From assembly GCA_943912335.1 (NCBI GenBank), contig CALTUD010000012.1, positions 35,636 through 99,635 of the forward strand: a stretch of DNA of 64,000 nt. The letters run 5' to 3'. Of the stretch, positions 16,298 through 25,016 are shown one piece after another. The position numbers and the translations under genes are program-made. This DNA comes from an uncultured Acetobacteraceae bacterium. Its GTDB lineage: Bacteria > Pseudomonadota > Alphaproteobacteria > Acetobacterales > Acetobacteraceae. How positions within the stretch are numbered: position 1 is the stretch's first letter; each line of letters opens with the position of its first letter. A model generated the notes under the pieces. That model saw only the letters and a list, made by a program, of their open reading frames with translations, did no database searches and was not told the origin of the DNA.

Positions 16298-18079
16298 ATG
16301 ACGCACAGCGCCGAACGCTTGGCCGCCCTTCGCACCGCTCTTGCTCAGGACGGGCTGGATGGGTTCGTTCTGCCGCGCGGCGACGAGCATTTGGGCGAAT
16401 ATGTCGCACCGTACGCCGAGCGTCTGGCATGGCTCACCGGCTTCACCGGCAGCGCCGGCATGGTCGTGGTCCTTGCAGACAAGGCCGCGGTCTTCTCCGA
16501 CGGGCGCTATGTGCTGCAGCTCGCGACGCAAACCGATGCGGTGTGTTTCGAGCGTCAGCACATCACCGAGACTCCGCCGGAAAGCTGGCTGACGACGGCG
16601 CTGCACGGCGGCGAAGGCGAGAAGCGCATCGGCTACGATCCATGGCTGGTGAGCCAGGATGCGCTGGCGCGTTTCACCAGACCCGGCTTCCGGATGGTGC
16701 CGGTGGCGCGCAATCCGGTCGATGCGATCTGGCACGACCGCCCTGCCCCGCCTTTGTTTCCCGCCGTCGCGCATCCGATCGAATTCGCCGGTCGAGACAG
16801 CGCGGACAAGCGACAGGAGATCGCGGCGATCCTGCGCGCTGCCGGACAGGATGCGGTCGTGCTGACCGATCCCGCCTCGGTGAACTGGCTGTTCAACATC
16901 CGCGGCCGCGATGTCGATTTCACGCCGTTCGCGCTCGGTTTCGCCGTGCTCGAAGCCGATAGCACGGCAACCTTGTTCATGGCGCCGGAGAAGATCGACA
17001 ACGCGCTGCGCCTCTGGCTCGGCGAGGACGTTTCGGTGCAGGCGCCGGACGCGCTGGCTTCCGCGTTGGCCGGGTTCGCCGGCAGGGCGGTCCGTGTCGA
17101 TCCGGCAGCAAGCGCGGCGTGGTTCGCGCAGACCCTGCGCGATGCGGGCGCCACGGTGTCGCCGGGCGCCGATCCCTGCGCTCTGCCGAAAGCGCGCAAG
17201 AACGTCGCCGAACAGGCCGGCTTCCGGCGCGCGCATGAGCTCGATGCCGTGGCCGTCTGCGGTTTTCTTCAGTTCGTCTCCGAACAGGGCGTCGGTCTGA
17301 CCGAAACCGAGCTGTCGCACCGTCTGGACGCGTTCCGGTCGCGCTCGCCGGAATATCGCGGCGAGAGTTTCCCGGCGATTTCCGGCACCGGCCCGAACGG
17401 CGCCATCATCCACTACCGCGCCGACCCCGCCTCGGCCCGCACGTTGCAGGCCGACGAGGTCTATCTGATCGACAGCGGCGGCCAGTACGCCTCCGGCACC
17501 ACCGACATCACCCGCACGCTCTGGAGCGGGCCCGGACCGGCGCCGGCGGAACTGCGCGAGCGCGTCACGCGTGTTCTGAAGGGCCATATCGCGCTGAGCC
17601 GGGCCCGCTTTCCGCAGGGCGTGCATGGAGGAAGACTGGACGCGTTGGCCCGCACGGCGCTCTGGCAGGCCGGGCTCGATTACGACCATGGCACCGGCCA
17701 TGGCGTCGGCTCCTGCCTGTCGGTGCATGAGGGGCCGTGCGGCATCTCGCCGGCAGCGCGGCCGATTCCGATCGAAGCCGGCATGGTTTTGTCGAACGAA
17801 CCCGGCTTCTACGCCACCGATGCCTATGGCATCAGGCTGGAGAACCTCGTCCTGGTCGTGACGCAGCCGGTGGGGCTCGCCAAACCGTTTCTGGGCTTCG
17901 AACCGCTCACCCTGGTGCCGTTCGATCGCGCCCTGATCGACCTCGCTCTGCTGGACGATGCGGAGCGCAGCTGGATCGACGACTACCACCGGCTCGTACT
18001 GGATCGCATCGGCCCGAAACTGGACGATAACAACCGCCTCTGGCTCGAAGCGGCCTGCGCGCCGCTCGGCTCGCGCTAA
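16298..18079 (+). CDS. pepP: Xaa-Pro aminopeptidase (M24B, aminopeptidase P)
   Basis: A 593-residue cytosolic metallopeptidase that removes N-terminal residues preceding proline. It has two creatinase-like N-terminal domains (about residues 5-300) and a C-terminal pita-bread M24 domain. The metal ligands are visible in order: Asp in YLIDSGGQYASGTTDITRT, His in HGTGHGVGSCLSVHEG, Glu in VLSNEPGFYA, and Glu in IRLENLVLV. This three-domain form of about 600 residues matches the eukaryotic-like APP1 class. No signal peptide is present. The ATG at 16298 follows the acetyltransferase gene by 19 bases. Confidence 0.93.
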   Translation: MTHSAERLAALRTALAQDGLDGFVLPRGDEHLGEYVAPYAERLAWLTGFTGSAGMVVVLADKAAVFSDGRYVLQLATQTDAVCFERQHITETPPESWLTTALHGGEGEKRIGYDPWLVSQDALARFTRPGFRMVPVARNPVDAIWHDRPAPPLFPAVAHPIEFAGRDSADKRQEIAAILRAAGQDAVVLTDPASVNWLFNIRGRDVDFTPFALGFAVLEADSTATLFMAPEKIDNALRLWLGEDVSVQAPDALASALAGFAGRAVRVDPAASAAWFAQTLRDAGATVSPGADPCALPKARKNVAEQAGFRRAHELDAVAVCGFLQFVSEQGVGLTETELSHRLDAFRSRSPEYRGESFPAISGTGPNGAIIHYRADPASARTLQADEVYLIDSGGQYASGTTDITRTLWSGPGPAPAELRERVTRVLKGHIALSRARFPQGVHGGRLDALARTALWQAGLDYDHGTGHGVGSCLSVHEGPCGISPAARPIPIEAGMVLSNEPGFYATDAYGIRLENLVLVVTQPVGLAKPFLGFEPLTLVPFDRALIDLALLDDAERSWIDDYHRLVLDRIGPKLDDNNRLWLEAACAPLGSR

Positions 18080-18102
18080 ACCATCCGAAGGAGTTCCCAC
18101 CG

Positions 18103-19122
18103 ATGGCAGACAAGATTCCGGCCACCCTGATCCCCGGCGACGGCATCGGCCCCGAGATCGCAGACGCCGTGGTGTCGGTGCTGGACGGGCTCGGCGCGCC
18201 GTTCGTCTGGGAGAACCAGCTCGCCGGCATGGCCGCCGTCGCCGATTGCGGCGATCCGCTGCCGCTGCAGACCATCGAAAGCATCCGACGCACCGGCCTG
18301 GCGCTGAAGGGCCCGCTCACCACACCCGTGGGCGGCGGCTTCAAGTCGATCAACGTGACGCTGCGGCAGGAATTCGAGCTGTTCGCCAATCTGCGTCCGG
18401 CCCGGACGCTGATCCCCGGTGGACGCTTCGACAATATCGACATCGTCCTGGTGCGCGAGAACCTGGAAGGGTTCTATGCCGCCATGGAGAACTGGCTGCC
18501 GATCGGTCACGATCCGAAGGCGATGGCGATGTCGGCCGGCTTCAACAGCCGGGCCGAATGCGCGCGGATCGTCCGCTATGCCTTCGAGCACGCGGTGAAG
18601 AACGGCCGTAAGCGCGTGACGGTGGTGCACAAGGCCAACATCCTGAAGGCGCTGACCGGCTTGTTCCTGGAAGAAGGCCGCAAGGTCGCCAAGGAATACG
18701 AAGGCCGCGTCGAGATGAACGACCGCATCGTCGACGCCTGCGCGATGCAGCTGGTGCTGGACCCGTGGCAGTACGACGTGATCGTCACCACCAATCTGTT
18801 CGGCGACATCCTGTCCGATCTGATCGCCGGTCTCGTCGGCGGTCTCGGCATGGCGCCGGGCGCCAATATCGGTGAGAACGCGGCCATCTTCGAGGCGGTG
18901 CACGGCTCTGCGCCGGACATTGCCGGCAAGGGCGTCGCCAATCCGTTGGCGATGCTGCTGTCCACCGAACTGATGCTGCGCCATGTCGGCCGCGTCGATC
19001 TGGCCGAGCGCCTGACCAAGGCGATCGACACGGTGCTGGCCAACGGTCTGCGCACGCGCGATTTGGGCGGCACCGCCGGCACCCGCGACGTGTCGGACGC
19101 GATCCTGCAACAGCTTCGCTGA
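18103..19122 (+). CDS. Isocitrate/isopropylmalate dehydrogenase family, probably NAD-isocitrate dehydrogenase
   Basis: A beta-decarboxylating dehydrogenase of 339 residues. The core motifs are IPGDGIGPEI, the substrate loop SINVTLRQEFELFANLRPAR, VRENLEGFYAAME, the metal-binding Asp region VTTNLFGDILSDLIAGLVGG, and the cofactor loop FEAVHGSAPDIAGKGVANP. The Ser in SINVTLR and the short length point to isocitrate rather than isopropylmalate as substrate. It resembles the NAD-dependent enzymes of acetic acid bacteria and mitochondrial IDH3. Homoisocitrate or tartrate dehydrogenase activity cannot be excluded. The ATG is preceded by GAAGGAG, and the gene ends in TGATG shared with the next gene. 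Confidence 0.87.
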   Translation: MADKIPATLIPGDGIGPEIADAVVSVLDGLGAPFVWENQLAGMAAVADCGDPLPLQTIESIRRTGLALKGPLTTPVGGGFKSINVTLRQEFELFANLRPARTLIPGGRFDNIDIVLVRENLEGFYAAMENWLPIGHDPKAMAMSAGFNSRAECARIVRYAFEHAVKNGRKRVTVVHKANILKALTGLFLEEGRKVAKEYEGRVEMNDRIVDACAMQLVLDPWQYDVIVTTNLFGDILSDLIAGLVGGLGMAPGANIGENAAIFEAVHGSAPDIAGKGVANPLAMLLSTELMLRHVGRVDLAERLTKAIDTVLANGLRTRDLGGTAGTRDVSDAILQQLR

Positions 19123-19415
19123 TGGCGACGGAGAAGCCGAAGGTTCCCGCCCCGGAGGTGCTCCGGGCGGAAATCCTGCGTCAGGTGACGGCGCGCGGGG
19201 CGGACAAGTCGATCTGCCCCAGCGAGGTCGCCAGAAGCTACGGCGAGGATTGGCAGCGCCTCATGACGCCGGTGCGCAACGCGGCGCGTGCGATGGCCAA
19301 GGATGGAGAGATCGACATTCTCCGCAAGGGAAAACCGATCAATCCGGACGAAATGCGCGGCGTGATCCGCCTGCGCATTCGCCAGCCGGACGGTTCAGCG
19401 CCCGAAGAAGCCTGA
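19122..19415 (+). CDS. DUF3253 domain protein
   Basis: A 97-residue winged-helix-like protein with the DUF3253 pattern: LRAEILRQVTARGADKSICP, SEVARSYGEDWQRLMTPVRN, then IDILRKGKPINPDEMRGVIR. There are no membrane segments. Its ATG shares a base with the stop of the dehydrogenase gene, so it is coupled to it. The family is widespread in proteobacteria and has no experimental role. The 3' end overlaps the convergent DoxX-like gene by 21 bases. Confidence 0.85.
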   Translation: MATEKPKVPAPEVLRAEILRQVTARGADKSICPSEVARSYGEDWQRLMTPVRNAARAMAKDGEIDILRKGKPINPDEMRGVIRLRIRQPDGSAPEEA

Positions 19416-19736
19416 CAGCGCGGCAGCGAGCAGACCGGCGCGCGGGGTGACCAGCGCGTCGTTCTTGTGCCGCAGTTCCGTGGTCAGGATGCAGACCGAA
19501 GTGGCGCTGAGCAGGGCGGCGCCAGCCTTCTTGGTGGCGCGTGTTGTGAGAAGCGCCGCACCCAGCAGTTCCGCCGTGCCAATCGTCTGCATGTCGCGAC
19601 GGGTCCAGCCCCAGGATTTGAACAGGGTTTCTTCGGATCTGGCCGGGACCAGCTTGGCGATGCCGGCAGAGGCGAAAGTCACCGCGACCGCGATGTCCCA
19701 CATGGATGGCCGGGCGTGACGGGTGGAAGCGGACAT
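19395..19736 (-). CDS. DoxX-like small membrane protein
   Basis: A 113-residue protein with about four short hydrophobic helices, including the typical first helix MWDIAVAVTFASAGIAKLVP and the conserved W-x-G-W segment (SWGWTRRDMQTIGTAELLGA). This matches the DoxX-like family of small inner-membrane proteins, whose function is mostly unknown. AAGGGAG lies a few bases before the ATG at 19736. Confidence 0.75.
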   Translation of the reverse strand: MSASTRHARPSMWDIAVAVTFASAGIAKLVPARSEETLFKSWGWTRRDMQTIGTAELLGAALLTTRATKKAGAALLSATSVCILTTELRHKNDALVTPRAGLLAAALSGFFGR

Positions 19737-19825
19737 GCTGAACTCCCTTGTCGCTGATCCCTTCCCAACATGAGCCGGGCGCGCGAGTTGCCCGCGCCGC
19801 GTTTCTACCCCGACGGAGCCCCGCC

Positions 19826-20104
19826 ATGGATCACCTGTTCTCCATGATCGCCGGGCTGGTTCTGGCACTGCTCGGGCTGATCGGGGCTGCGATCGGAGTG
19901 ATCGAAAGCGCGGCCCGGCACGCTCTGGCCGCGGTGGGCATCACGGGCGAGGCGCAGACCCTGTTGTTGCTGCTTCTTCTGCTGCTGTTGATCGTCGCGG
20001 CGTTCCGGGTGTTCGGACGCGTCCTGGCGATCCTGATCGCGCTCGGGCTCCTGATCTTGCTGCTGCACGCGGTGATTGCGCCGGCCGGGAATGTGAACGT
20101 CTAA
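19826..20104 (+). CDS. Small hydrophobic membrane protein
   Basis: A 92-residue protein. It has an N-terminal membrane helix (MDHLFSMIAGLVLALLGLIG) and two further hydrophobic segments, one containing ten consecutive leucines. A Gln/Arg-poor loop separates them. No family was recognised. CGGAGCC before the ATG at 19826 supports the start. It stands alone between convergent and divergent neighbours. Confidence 0.6.
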   Translation: MDHLFSMIAGLVLALLGLIGAAIGVIESAARHALAAVGITGEAQTLLLLLLLLLLIVAAFRVFGRVLAILIALGLLILLLHAVIAPAGNVNV

Positions 20105-20166
20105 CGACCGTCCGTGGCGAGGCGGGGCGTTCGTGTCCCTGCCGGCCCGGACGGACGGCGCATCCG

Positions 20167-21120
20167 TCAGCCTGCGTCCGGCGAGGCTGCGGGACGACCC
20201 TGCGGCGTGTCCCGTTTCCCGGTCACCATCATCGCCACGCCGAGCAGCGTGATGGCGGCACCGACCGCTTTCGCCCATCCGAGCGGCTCTCCCAGGAGCC
20301 AATGGGACAGGATCAGCGCGATCACCGGGGCGACATAGTTGAAGCTGTTGGCGAGAACGGTCGAGGCGCTCCGGTTCAAGGCCAGGAAGATCGCGTAGCC
20401 GACCAGAGTGCTGGCGACGACCAGAAACGCGAGCGCACCCCAGGCCCGCAGCGGCACGGATGACGGGTGCAGCGTGGCACCGAGGCCGCTCGCCCCTGTC
20501 CAGAGCGCCAGCAGAAGCGCCGCAGGAACCAGTTGGGCGGCCAGGCCGACCACCGGATCGCGCGGGAGGCACAACCGCGACGCGCCGAGCGAACCCGCCG
20601 CCCAGAGAGCGGCAGCGGCCAGCATCATCGCCGCGCCGAGGGGCCGGAAACCGGCATGCGACGCCGACACCCAGCCCATGACGACGAGCCCGGTCAGCCC
20701 CAGCAAAATGCCGGAAAACTGCCGACCGCCGGGAGGCCGGCGCAGGAACGCCCATGCGAACAGCGCCAGGAATACGGGGGCGGACGAACCGAACACCGAC
20801 GCGATCCCGGCCTGCAGGAAATGGGTTCCCCAGATCGCCAGCGTCTGGCTGCCGATCAGCATGACCGGTCCGAGAACGGCGGCGGCGGCGATCTCGCGCA
20901 GTGAGGCGGGATGGCGCCGCCAACGCCATGACGCGAACGGCAGAACCAGAATCGCCGCGATCCCGAAACGCAATGTCGCCAGGACCAGCGGGTGGAACGC
21001 ATCGCCGCCGATCTTGAAGGCGAGGAAGTTCAGGCCGTTATAGAGCCATTGGTAGCCAACCCCGGCCACCACCAACCCCGATACGACCGTCTGCGGCGCT
21101 CCGTGGCCGGAGCGGATCAC
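20167..21120 (-). CDS. EamA/DMT-family permease
   Basis: A 317-residue inner-membrane transporter with about ten membrane helices arranged as two EamA repeats. The first repeat runs from GLVVAGVGYQWLYNGLNFLA. The second begins near FRPLGAAMMLAAAALWAAGS and ends with the typical NSFNYVAPVIALILSHWLLG and GAAITLLGVAMMV. Such proteins export amino acids, nucleosides or other small metabolites. The start is a GTG at 21120 overlapping the stop of the hydrolase gene (GTGA), so the two form an operon. Confidence 0.85.
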   Translation of the reverse strand: MIRSGHGAPQTVVSGLVVAGVGYQWLYNGLNFLAFKIGGDAFHPLVLATLRFGIAAILVLPFASWRWRRHPASLREIAAAAVLGPVMLIGSQTLAIWGTHFLQAGIASVFGSSAPVFLALFAWAFLRRPPGGRQFSGILLGLTGLVVMGWVSASHAGFRPLGAAMMLAAAALWAAGSLGASRLCLPRDPVVGLAAQLVPAALLLALWTGASGLGATLHPSSVPLRAWGALAFLVVASTLVGYAIFLALNRSASTVLANSFNYVAPVIALILSHWLLGEPLGWAKAVGAAITLLGVAMMVTGKRDTPQGRPAASPDAG

Positions 21121-22127
21121 AGGCGTTTCGCCGCGAGCCACGCGCGAATGGCGTCGCCGAGCTCCTCCTTCCGCTCCAGCGGCAGCCAGTGCGCACCGGC
21201 CAGATCGGTGATCGTCAGATCCGCACAAGCGGCGCGCATCGGATCTCCGAGCCGGTTGCCGGTGATGCAGTTCATCTGATCGTAGGCGCCGTTCACGAAC
21301 AGAACCGGCAGAACCAGTCGCCCGCCATCCGCCGCCTCGCGGGCATAGGCGATATTATCGCTGTCGTTCAGATACCACGCGCAGGGCGGCCGGAAGCCGT
21401 GACTTTCGAAGCTGCGCAGAAGGGTATCGAAATCGGCGGGAGGCCACATGGCCGGATCGGGCTGGCTCGGCGGTGCGCGATGCGCGGCGCCGAACCGGCC
21501 GCCTCTCGCCGTGACGCTGGCATTGGCGGTGGGCTGCCGGAGTGCCGCGGGATCGCCGGGGCGGTAGATCGACGCCAGGGATGCGGCCTTGTCGGCATCC
21601 AGATCGGCCACGGCCGTGGCGAAATGCGTGGTGTAGAACCGGTAATAGTCCCACTGCCCGTCTGGGTAGAGGTCGGACGGGTAGATCGTGCGGTCGACGA
21701 GCGGAATCAGCGTCGGCAACGCGTTCGCGTCGGGGAAATACGGAACGGAGACCAGCACCACGCCACGGCAGCGCCCCGGCTCGTGCGCCGCCAGCGATCC
21801 CGCGATCACGCTGCCCCAATCATGGCCGACCCAGATGGCCGGCGCGCCGCCGAGATGATCATGGAGTTCCACCATGTCCGCTACCACCAGCCGGTTGGCG
21901 TAGGCGTCGCTCCGCGCGGGTGCGGACGATCCGCCGTAGCCGCGCATATCTGGCGCCACGCAGCGCCAGCCCTCGGCGGCGAATCGCTCCATCTGGGCGC
22001 GCCAGATCAAACTCAGCTCCGGCCAGCCATGAAGGAAGACCATGAGCGGGCCGTCTTCGGGACCGGCCTGCAGGTAATGCGTGACATGGCGCGGCGTGGT
22101 GACGATGCCAGAAGCGATCGTGTCCAA
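21117..22127 (-). CDS. Alpha/beta hydrolase, epoxide-hydrolase type
   Basis: An alpha/beta-hydrolase-fold enzyme of about 336 residues. The oxyanion motif is LMVFLHGWPELSLIWR. The nucleophile Asp is in WVGHDWGSVIAG, the acid Asp in VNGAYDQMN, and His in AGAHWLPLE. An Asp nucleophile rather than Ser favours epoxide hydrolase or haloalkane dehalogenase activity. The start is uncertain. A TTG at 22127 with GGGGA just upstream gives the family N-terminus LDTIASGIVTTPR. An ATG at 22235 would add an Arg-rich stretch and lie inside the inverted repeat that looks like the operator. Confidence 0.85.
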   Translation of the reverse strand: MDTIASGIVTTPRHVTHYLQAGPEDGPLMVFLHGWPELSLIWRAQMERFAAEGWRCVAPDMRGYGGSSAPARSDAYANRLVVADMVELHDHLGGAPAIWVGHDWGSVIAGSLAAHEPGRCRGVVLVSVPYFPDANALPTLIPLVDRTIYPSDLYPDGQWDYYRFYTTHFATAVADLDADKAASLASIYRPGDPAALRQPTANASVTARGGRFGAAHRAPPSQPDPAMWPPADFDTLLRSFESHGFRPPCAWYLNDSDNIAYAREAADGGRLVLPVLFVNGAYDQMNCITGNRLGDPMRAACADLTITDLAGAHWLPLERKEELGDAIRAWLAAKRL

Positions 22128-22226
22128 GAGTATCCCCGTGCAAGCAGTCGAAGGTGCCGCTCCGCGCGGTCTCGCGCGGCGGAAAGACGGCACTGGACCT
22201 GCATAGCGCCAGGGATTGGTGGCCAT

Positions 22227-22252
22227 AAGCCGCATTGTCGGCTATGCGGCTT
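22227..22252. promoter_or_regulatory. Inverted repeat operator between hydrolase and LysR gene
   Basis: AAGCCGCAT (22227-22235) and ATGCGGCTT (22244-22252) form a perfect 9-bp inverted repeat with an 8-base spacer in the divergent region of a LysR regulator. That is the expected layout of a LysR binding site. A second repeat, CTTGAAG/CTTCAAG (22250-22268), overlaps it and the annotated LysR start, which suggests autoregulation. Confidence 0.65.
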
Positions 22253-22257
22253 GAAGC

Positions 22258-23184
22258 ATGACTTCAAGATCACCGATGCGGAGCCAGGATATTCTCGACG
22301 GTGTCGCCGTGTTCGTCGCGGCGGCGGACGCGGGAAGTTTCTCCGAAGCCGGACGGCGTCTCGGCATCTCGCCCTCGGCCGTCAGCCAGGCGATCCGGGG
22401 CCTGGAGGACCGGCTGGGCGGCGCGCTTTTCCGGCGCTCGACCCGCAGCCTCAGCCTGACCGATTGCGGAGAGGATTATCTGCGCGCGGCAGCACCCGCC
22501 CTGGCCCAGCTGCGTCAGGCAGCCGATGCGGTGACCGGCCGGAGCGCGCGGCCGGCCGGCCCTCTCCGCCTGACGATGCCACGTGCGCCCTTCGAACTGC
22601 TGATCGCGCCGCTCCTGCCGGATTTTCAGGACGCGTTTCCGGACATCGAGCTGGACATCGCGGTCGAGGCGCGTCTGATCGACATCGTGAAACAGGGCTA
22701 CGATGCCGGGCTCCGCTATGGGAAGCATCTCGAGAAAGATATGGCGGCGATCCCGGTCGCTCCGGCATCCGAGGCCATTCTCGCTGCGTCGCCGCACTAT
22801 CTCGATACGCGGACGGCACCGGATACGCCCGAGAACCTGATCGGCCACCGCATTCTGATGTGCCGCAGTCAGGCGACCGGCCAGGTCATTCCGTGGACGC
22901 TCCGCCGCGCAAACGAGACCGTGCAGATCGCACCGCCGACGGCGACGATCGTCCATGATCTCGCCTCCCAAATCGCATTGGCGCGCCGGGGTGCCGCCAT
23001 CGTCAATGCACCGACGGCCCTGTTGACCGACGACATGCGTGTCGGACGATTGCGGCGGGTGCTTCCCGAGTGGTCGTCCCCCCTGGATGCGGTCTATCTC
23101 TATTTCCCGAGCCGCCGCGGTCAGTCGGCCACTTTGAGGGCCTTCATCGGCTTTCTGCGCAGCCGGCAAAACGCGGCCGCGTAA
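22258..23184 (+). CDS. LysR-family transcriptional regulator
   Basis: A 308-residue LysR protein. The N-terminal winged helix contains FVAAADAGSFSEAGRRLGIS, then PSAVSQAIRGLEDRLGGALF and RSTRSLSLTDCG. The C-terminal co-inducer domain (about 95-300) has the type-2 periplasmic-binding fold of the CrgA/DsdC-like group. It is divergent from the epoxide-hydrolase/DMT operon and is its likely regulator. The start may instead be the ATG at 22276 (MRSQDILDGV), which fits relatives better. Neither ATG has a clear ribosome binding site. Confidence 0.9.
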   Translation: MTSRSPMRSQDILDGVAVFVAAADAGSFSEAGRRLGISPSAVSQAIRGLEDRLGGALFRRSTRSLSLTDCGEDYLRAAAPALAQLRQAADAVTGRSARPAGPLRLTMPRAPFELLIAPLLPDFQDAFPDIELDIAVEARLIDIVKQGYDAGLRYGKHLEKDMAAIPVAPASEAILAASPHYLDTRTAPDTPENLIGHRILMCRSQATGQVIPWTLRRANETVQIAPPTATIVHDLASQIALARRGAAIVNAPTALLTDDMRVGRLRRVLPEWSSPLDAVYLYFPSRRGQSATLRAFIGFLRSRQNAAA

Positions 23185-23251
23185 CCCGACCGGGAGCGAC
23201 AGCGCCCGCGATCCCGCGTTCAAACAAGACGGAAATGTAATTTTTCGTTTG

Positions 23252-23280
23252 TTGCGACACATTGCCGATGCCGGTCTAAG
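23252..23280 (+). promoter_or_regulatory. Candidate promoter for the S10 peptidase gene
   Basis: TTGCGA (23252-23257) and TCTAAG (23275-23280) are spaced by 17 bases, about 55 bases before the coding start. An A/T-rich patch lies just upstream. Both boxes are four-of-six matches. Confidence 0.35.
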
Positions 23281-23336
23281 GGATCGTTCCGGCTTCGCCG
23301 GCCCGTTCGGGAGCATCACCTTTGTCGGCTCATTCC

Positions 23337-25013
23337 ATGACGCATCGTTTCCGCCTCCTTCTGGGTGCGGCCTGTCTCGCGGTTCCCTTGTCCCTGTCCA
23401 CCTCCGGTTTCGCGGCCGATCCGCACGATAAACCGGCACCGGCCAAGCCCGACATGCATGGCGATGCCGTGACCAGCGACGGCACAGTGACCGTGGGCGG
23501 CGTGCCGATCGGCTATCAGGCGGTGGTGGGCACGCTGGTGGTGCATCCGAAGGGCTGGGACGATTCCGGCTCCTCCAACGACACGCCGGCCCAGCCTGCG
23601 GTCGAGCCGGCGAATGCGTCCGACACCAAGAGCACCGGCGGCGGCGGACACGACAAGGACGCGGAAGCGAAGATGTCGTTCGTGGCCTATTTCAAGCACG
23701 GCGTCGCGCCGGGCACGCGGCCGATCACCTTCCTCTACAATGGCGGCCCGGGCTCCTCGACCGTTTGGCTGCATATGGGCGCGTTCGGACCGAAGCGCGT
23801 CGTCACCGCCAATGCCGCAGTGACGCCGCCGGCGCCGTTCGATCTGGTGAACAACACCGAAAGTCTGCTGGACGCCAGCGACCTCGTGTTCATCGACGCG
23901 CCGGGCACAGGCTTCGGCCGTCTCGAAGGCAAGGACAAGGAAAAGGCGTTCTGGGGCACCGATCAGGATGCCTATGCCTTCTCGCAGTTCATCGTCTCGT
24001 TCCTGACGAAGTACAATCGCTGGAACTCGCCGAAATTCCTGATGGGCGAGAGCTACGGCACCATGCGTTCCGCCGTGCTGTCCAACATGCTCGAACAGAA
24101 CGAAGGCGTCGGGCTGAACGGCGTGATCCTGCTGTCGCAGATCTTCGACTACGCCAATTCGGTCGATACCTCGAAGAGCTTCCCGGGCGAGGACATGTCC
24201 TATGTCCTGGCGCTGCCGAGCTATGCCGCCACCGCCTGGTATCATCACAAGCTGCCGAACCAGCCCTCCGATCTGCCGAGCTTTCTGAAGGAAGTTCAGC
24301 AATTCGCCACCACCGACTATCTGACCGCGCTGGCGCAGGGTTCGGCTCTGGACGACGCCAAGCGCGACGAGATCGCCAACAAGCTGCACGCCTATACCGG
24401 CCTGCCGGTCGACTACATCAAACGCGCCGATCTGCGCATCGAAGGCGACCAGTTCGCGCATGAATTGCTGATCGACGAAGGCGACGTCACCGGCCGTCTG
24501 GACTCGCGCTACCAGGGTCCGAGCATGAACCCGCTGGATAGCGGCGCGTCCTACGATCCGCTCGATGCCGGCATCGACGCCGCCTTCACCGCCGGCTTCA
24601 ACGAGTACGTGCGCAACACGCTGCACTACAACACCAACCTGAAATACAAGACCGAGATCGACGTCTTCAAGGATTGGGACAACAAGCACCAGCCACCGGG
24701 CGAGTCCTCGCCACTGCCGGCGATGCCGAACGTGCTGCAGGACATGGCGACGGCGATGAAGTTCAATCCGACGCTGAAGGTGCAGTTGAACGCGGGTTAT
24801 TTCGATCTTGGCACGCCCTACTACGAAGGCATCTACGAGATGCAGCATTTGCCGATGCCGCGTCGCCTCGAAAGCAATATCGAATTCCACCAGTATGCGT
24901 CGGGACACATGGTGTATCTGAACGACGCGGCGCGGAAGCAATTGCACGACAACGTCGCCAACTTCATCCGCGCCAACGATCATCAGCCGGCAACCGCCGA
25001 CAAGGCGCACTAA
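23337..25013 (+). CDS. Secreted serine carboxypeptidase, S10 family
   Basis: A 558-residue protein with a Sec signal peptide (MTHRFRLLLGAACLAVPLSL, cleavage near FAAD). The S10 alpha/beta-hydrolase fold follows. The glycine-rich FLYNGGPGSSTVWLHM oxyanion region, the nucleophile in FLMGESYGTMRS and the C-terminal His in YASGHMVYL are all present. These enzymes remove C-terminal residues from peptides, often at acidic pH. The ATG at 23337 gives a normal signal peptide. An in-frame TTG at 23322 would add five residues. It probably acts in the periplasm or outside the cell. Confidence 0.92.
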   Translation: MTHRFRLLLGAACLAVPLSLSTSGFAADPHDKPAPAKPDMHGDAVTSDGTVTVGGVPIGYQAVVGTLVVHPKGWDDSGSSNDTPAQPAVEPANASDTKSTGGGGHDKDAEAKMSFVAYFKHGVAPGTRPITFLYNGGPGSSTVWLHMGAFGPKRVVTANAAVTPPAPFDLVNNTESLLDASDLVFIDAPGTGFGRLEGKDKEKAFWGTDQDAYAFSQFIVSFLTKYNRWNSPKFLMGESYGTMRSAVLSNMLEQNEGVGLNGVILLSQIFDYANSVDTSKSFPGEDMSYVLALPSYAATAWYHHKLPNQPSDLPSFLKEVQQFATTDYLTALAQGSALDDAKRDEIANKLHAYTGLPVDYIKRADLRIEGDQFAHELLIDEGDVTGRLDSRYQGPSMNPLDSGASYDPLDAGIDAAFTAGFNEYVRNTLHYNTNLKYKTEIDVFKDWDNKHQPPGESSPLPAMPNVLQDMATAMKFNPTLKVQLNAGYFDLGTPYYEGIYEMQHLPMPRRLESNIEFHQYASGHMVYLNDAARKQLHDNVANFIRANDHQPATADKAH

Positions 25014-25016
25014 AGC

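Noticed and set aside
19970..20000. Run of leucine codons as a microsatellite
   Set aside because: Codons vary (CTG, TTG, CTT) and encode a membrane helix, so this is protein composition and not a DNA repeat.
22127..22235. N-terminal extension of the epoxide-hydrolase gene to an ATG at 22235
   Set aside because: The extension is Arg/Pro-rich without family similarity and starts inside the inverted repeat that looks like an operator.
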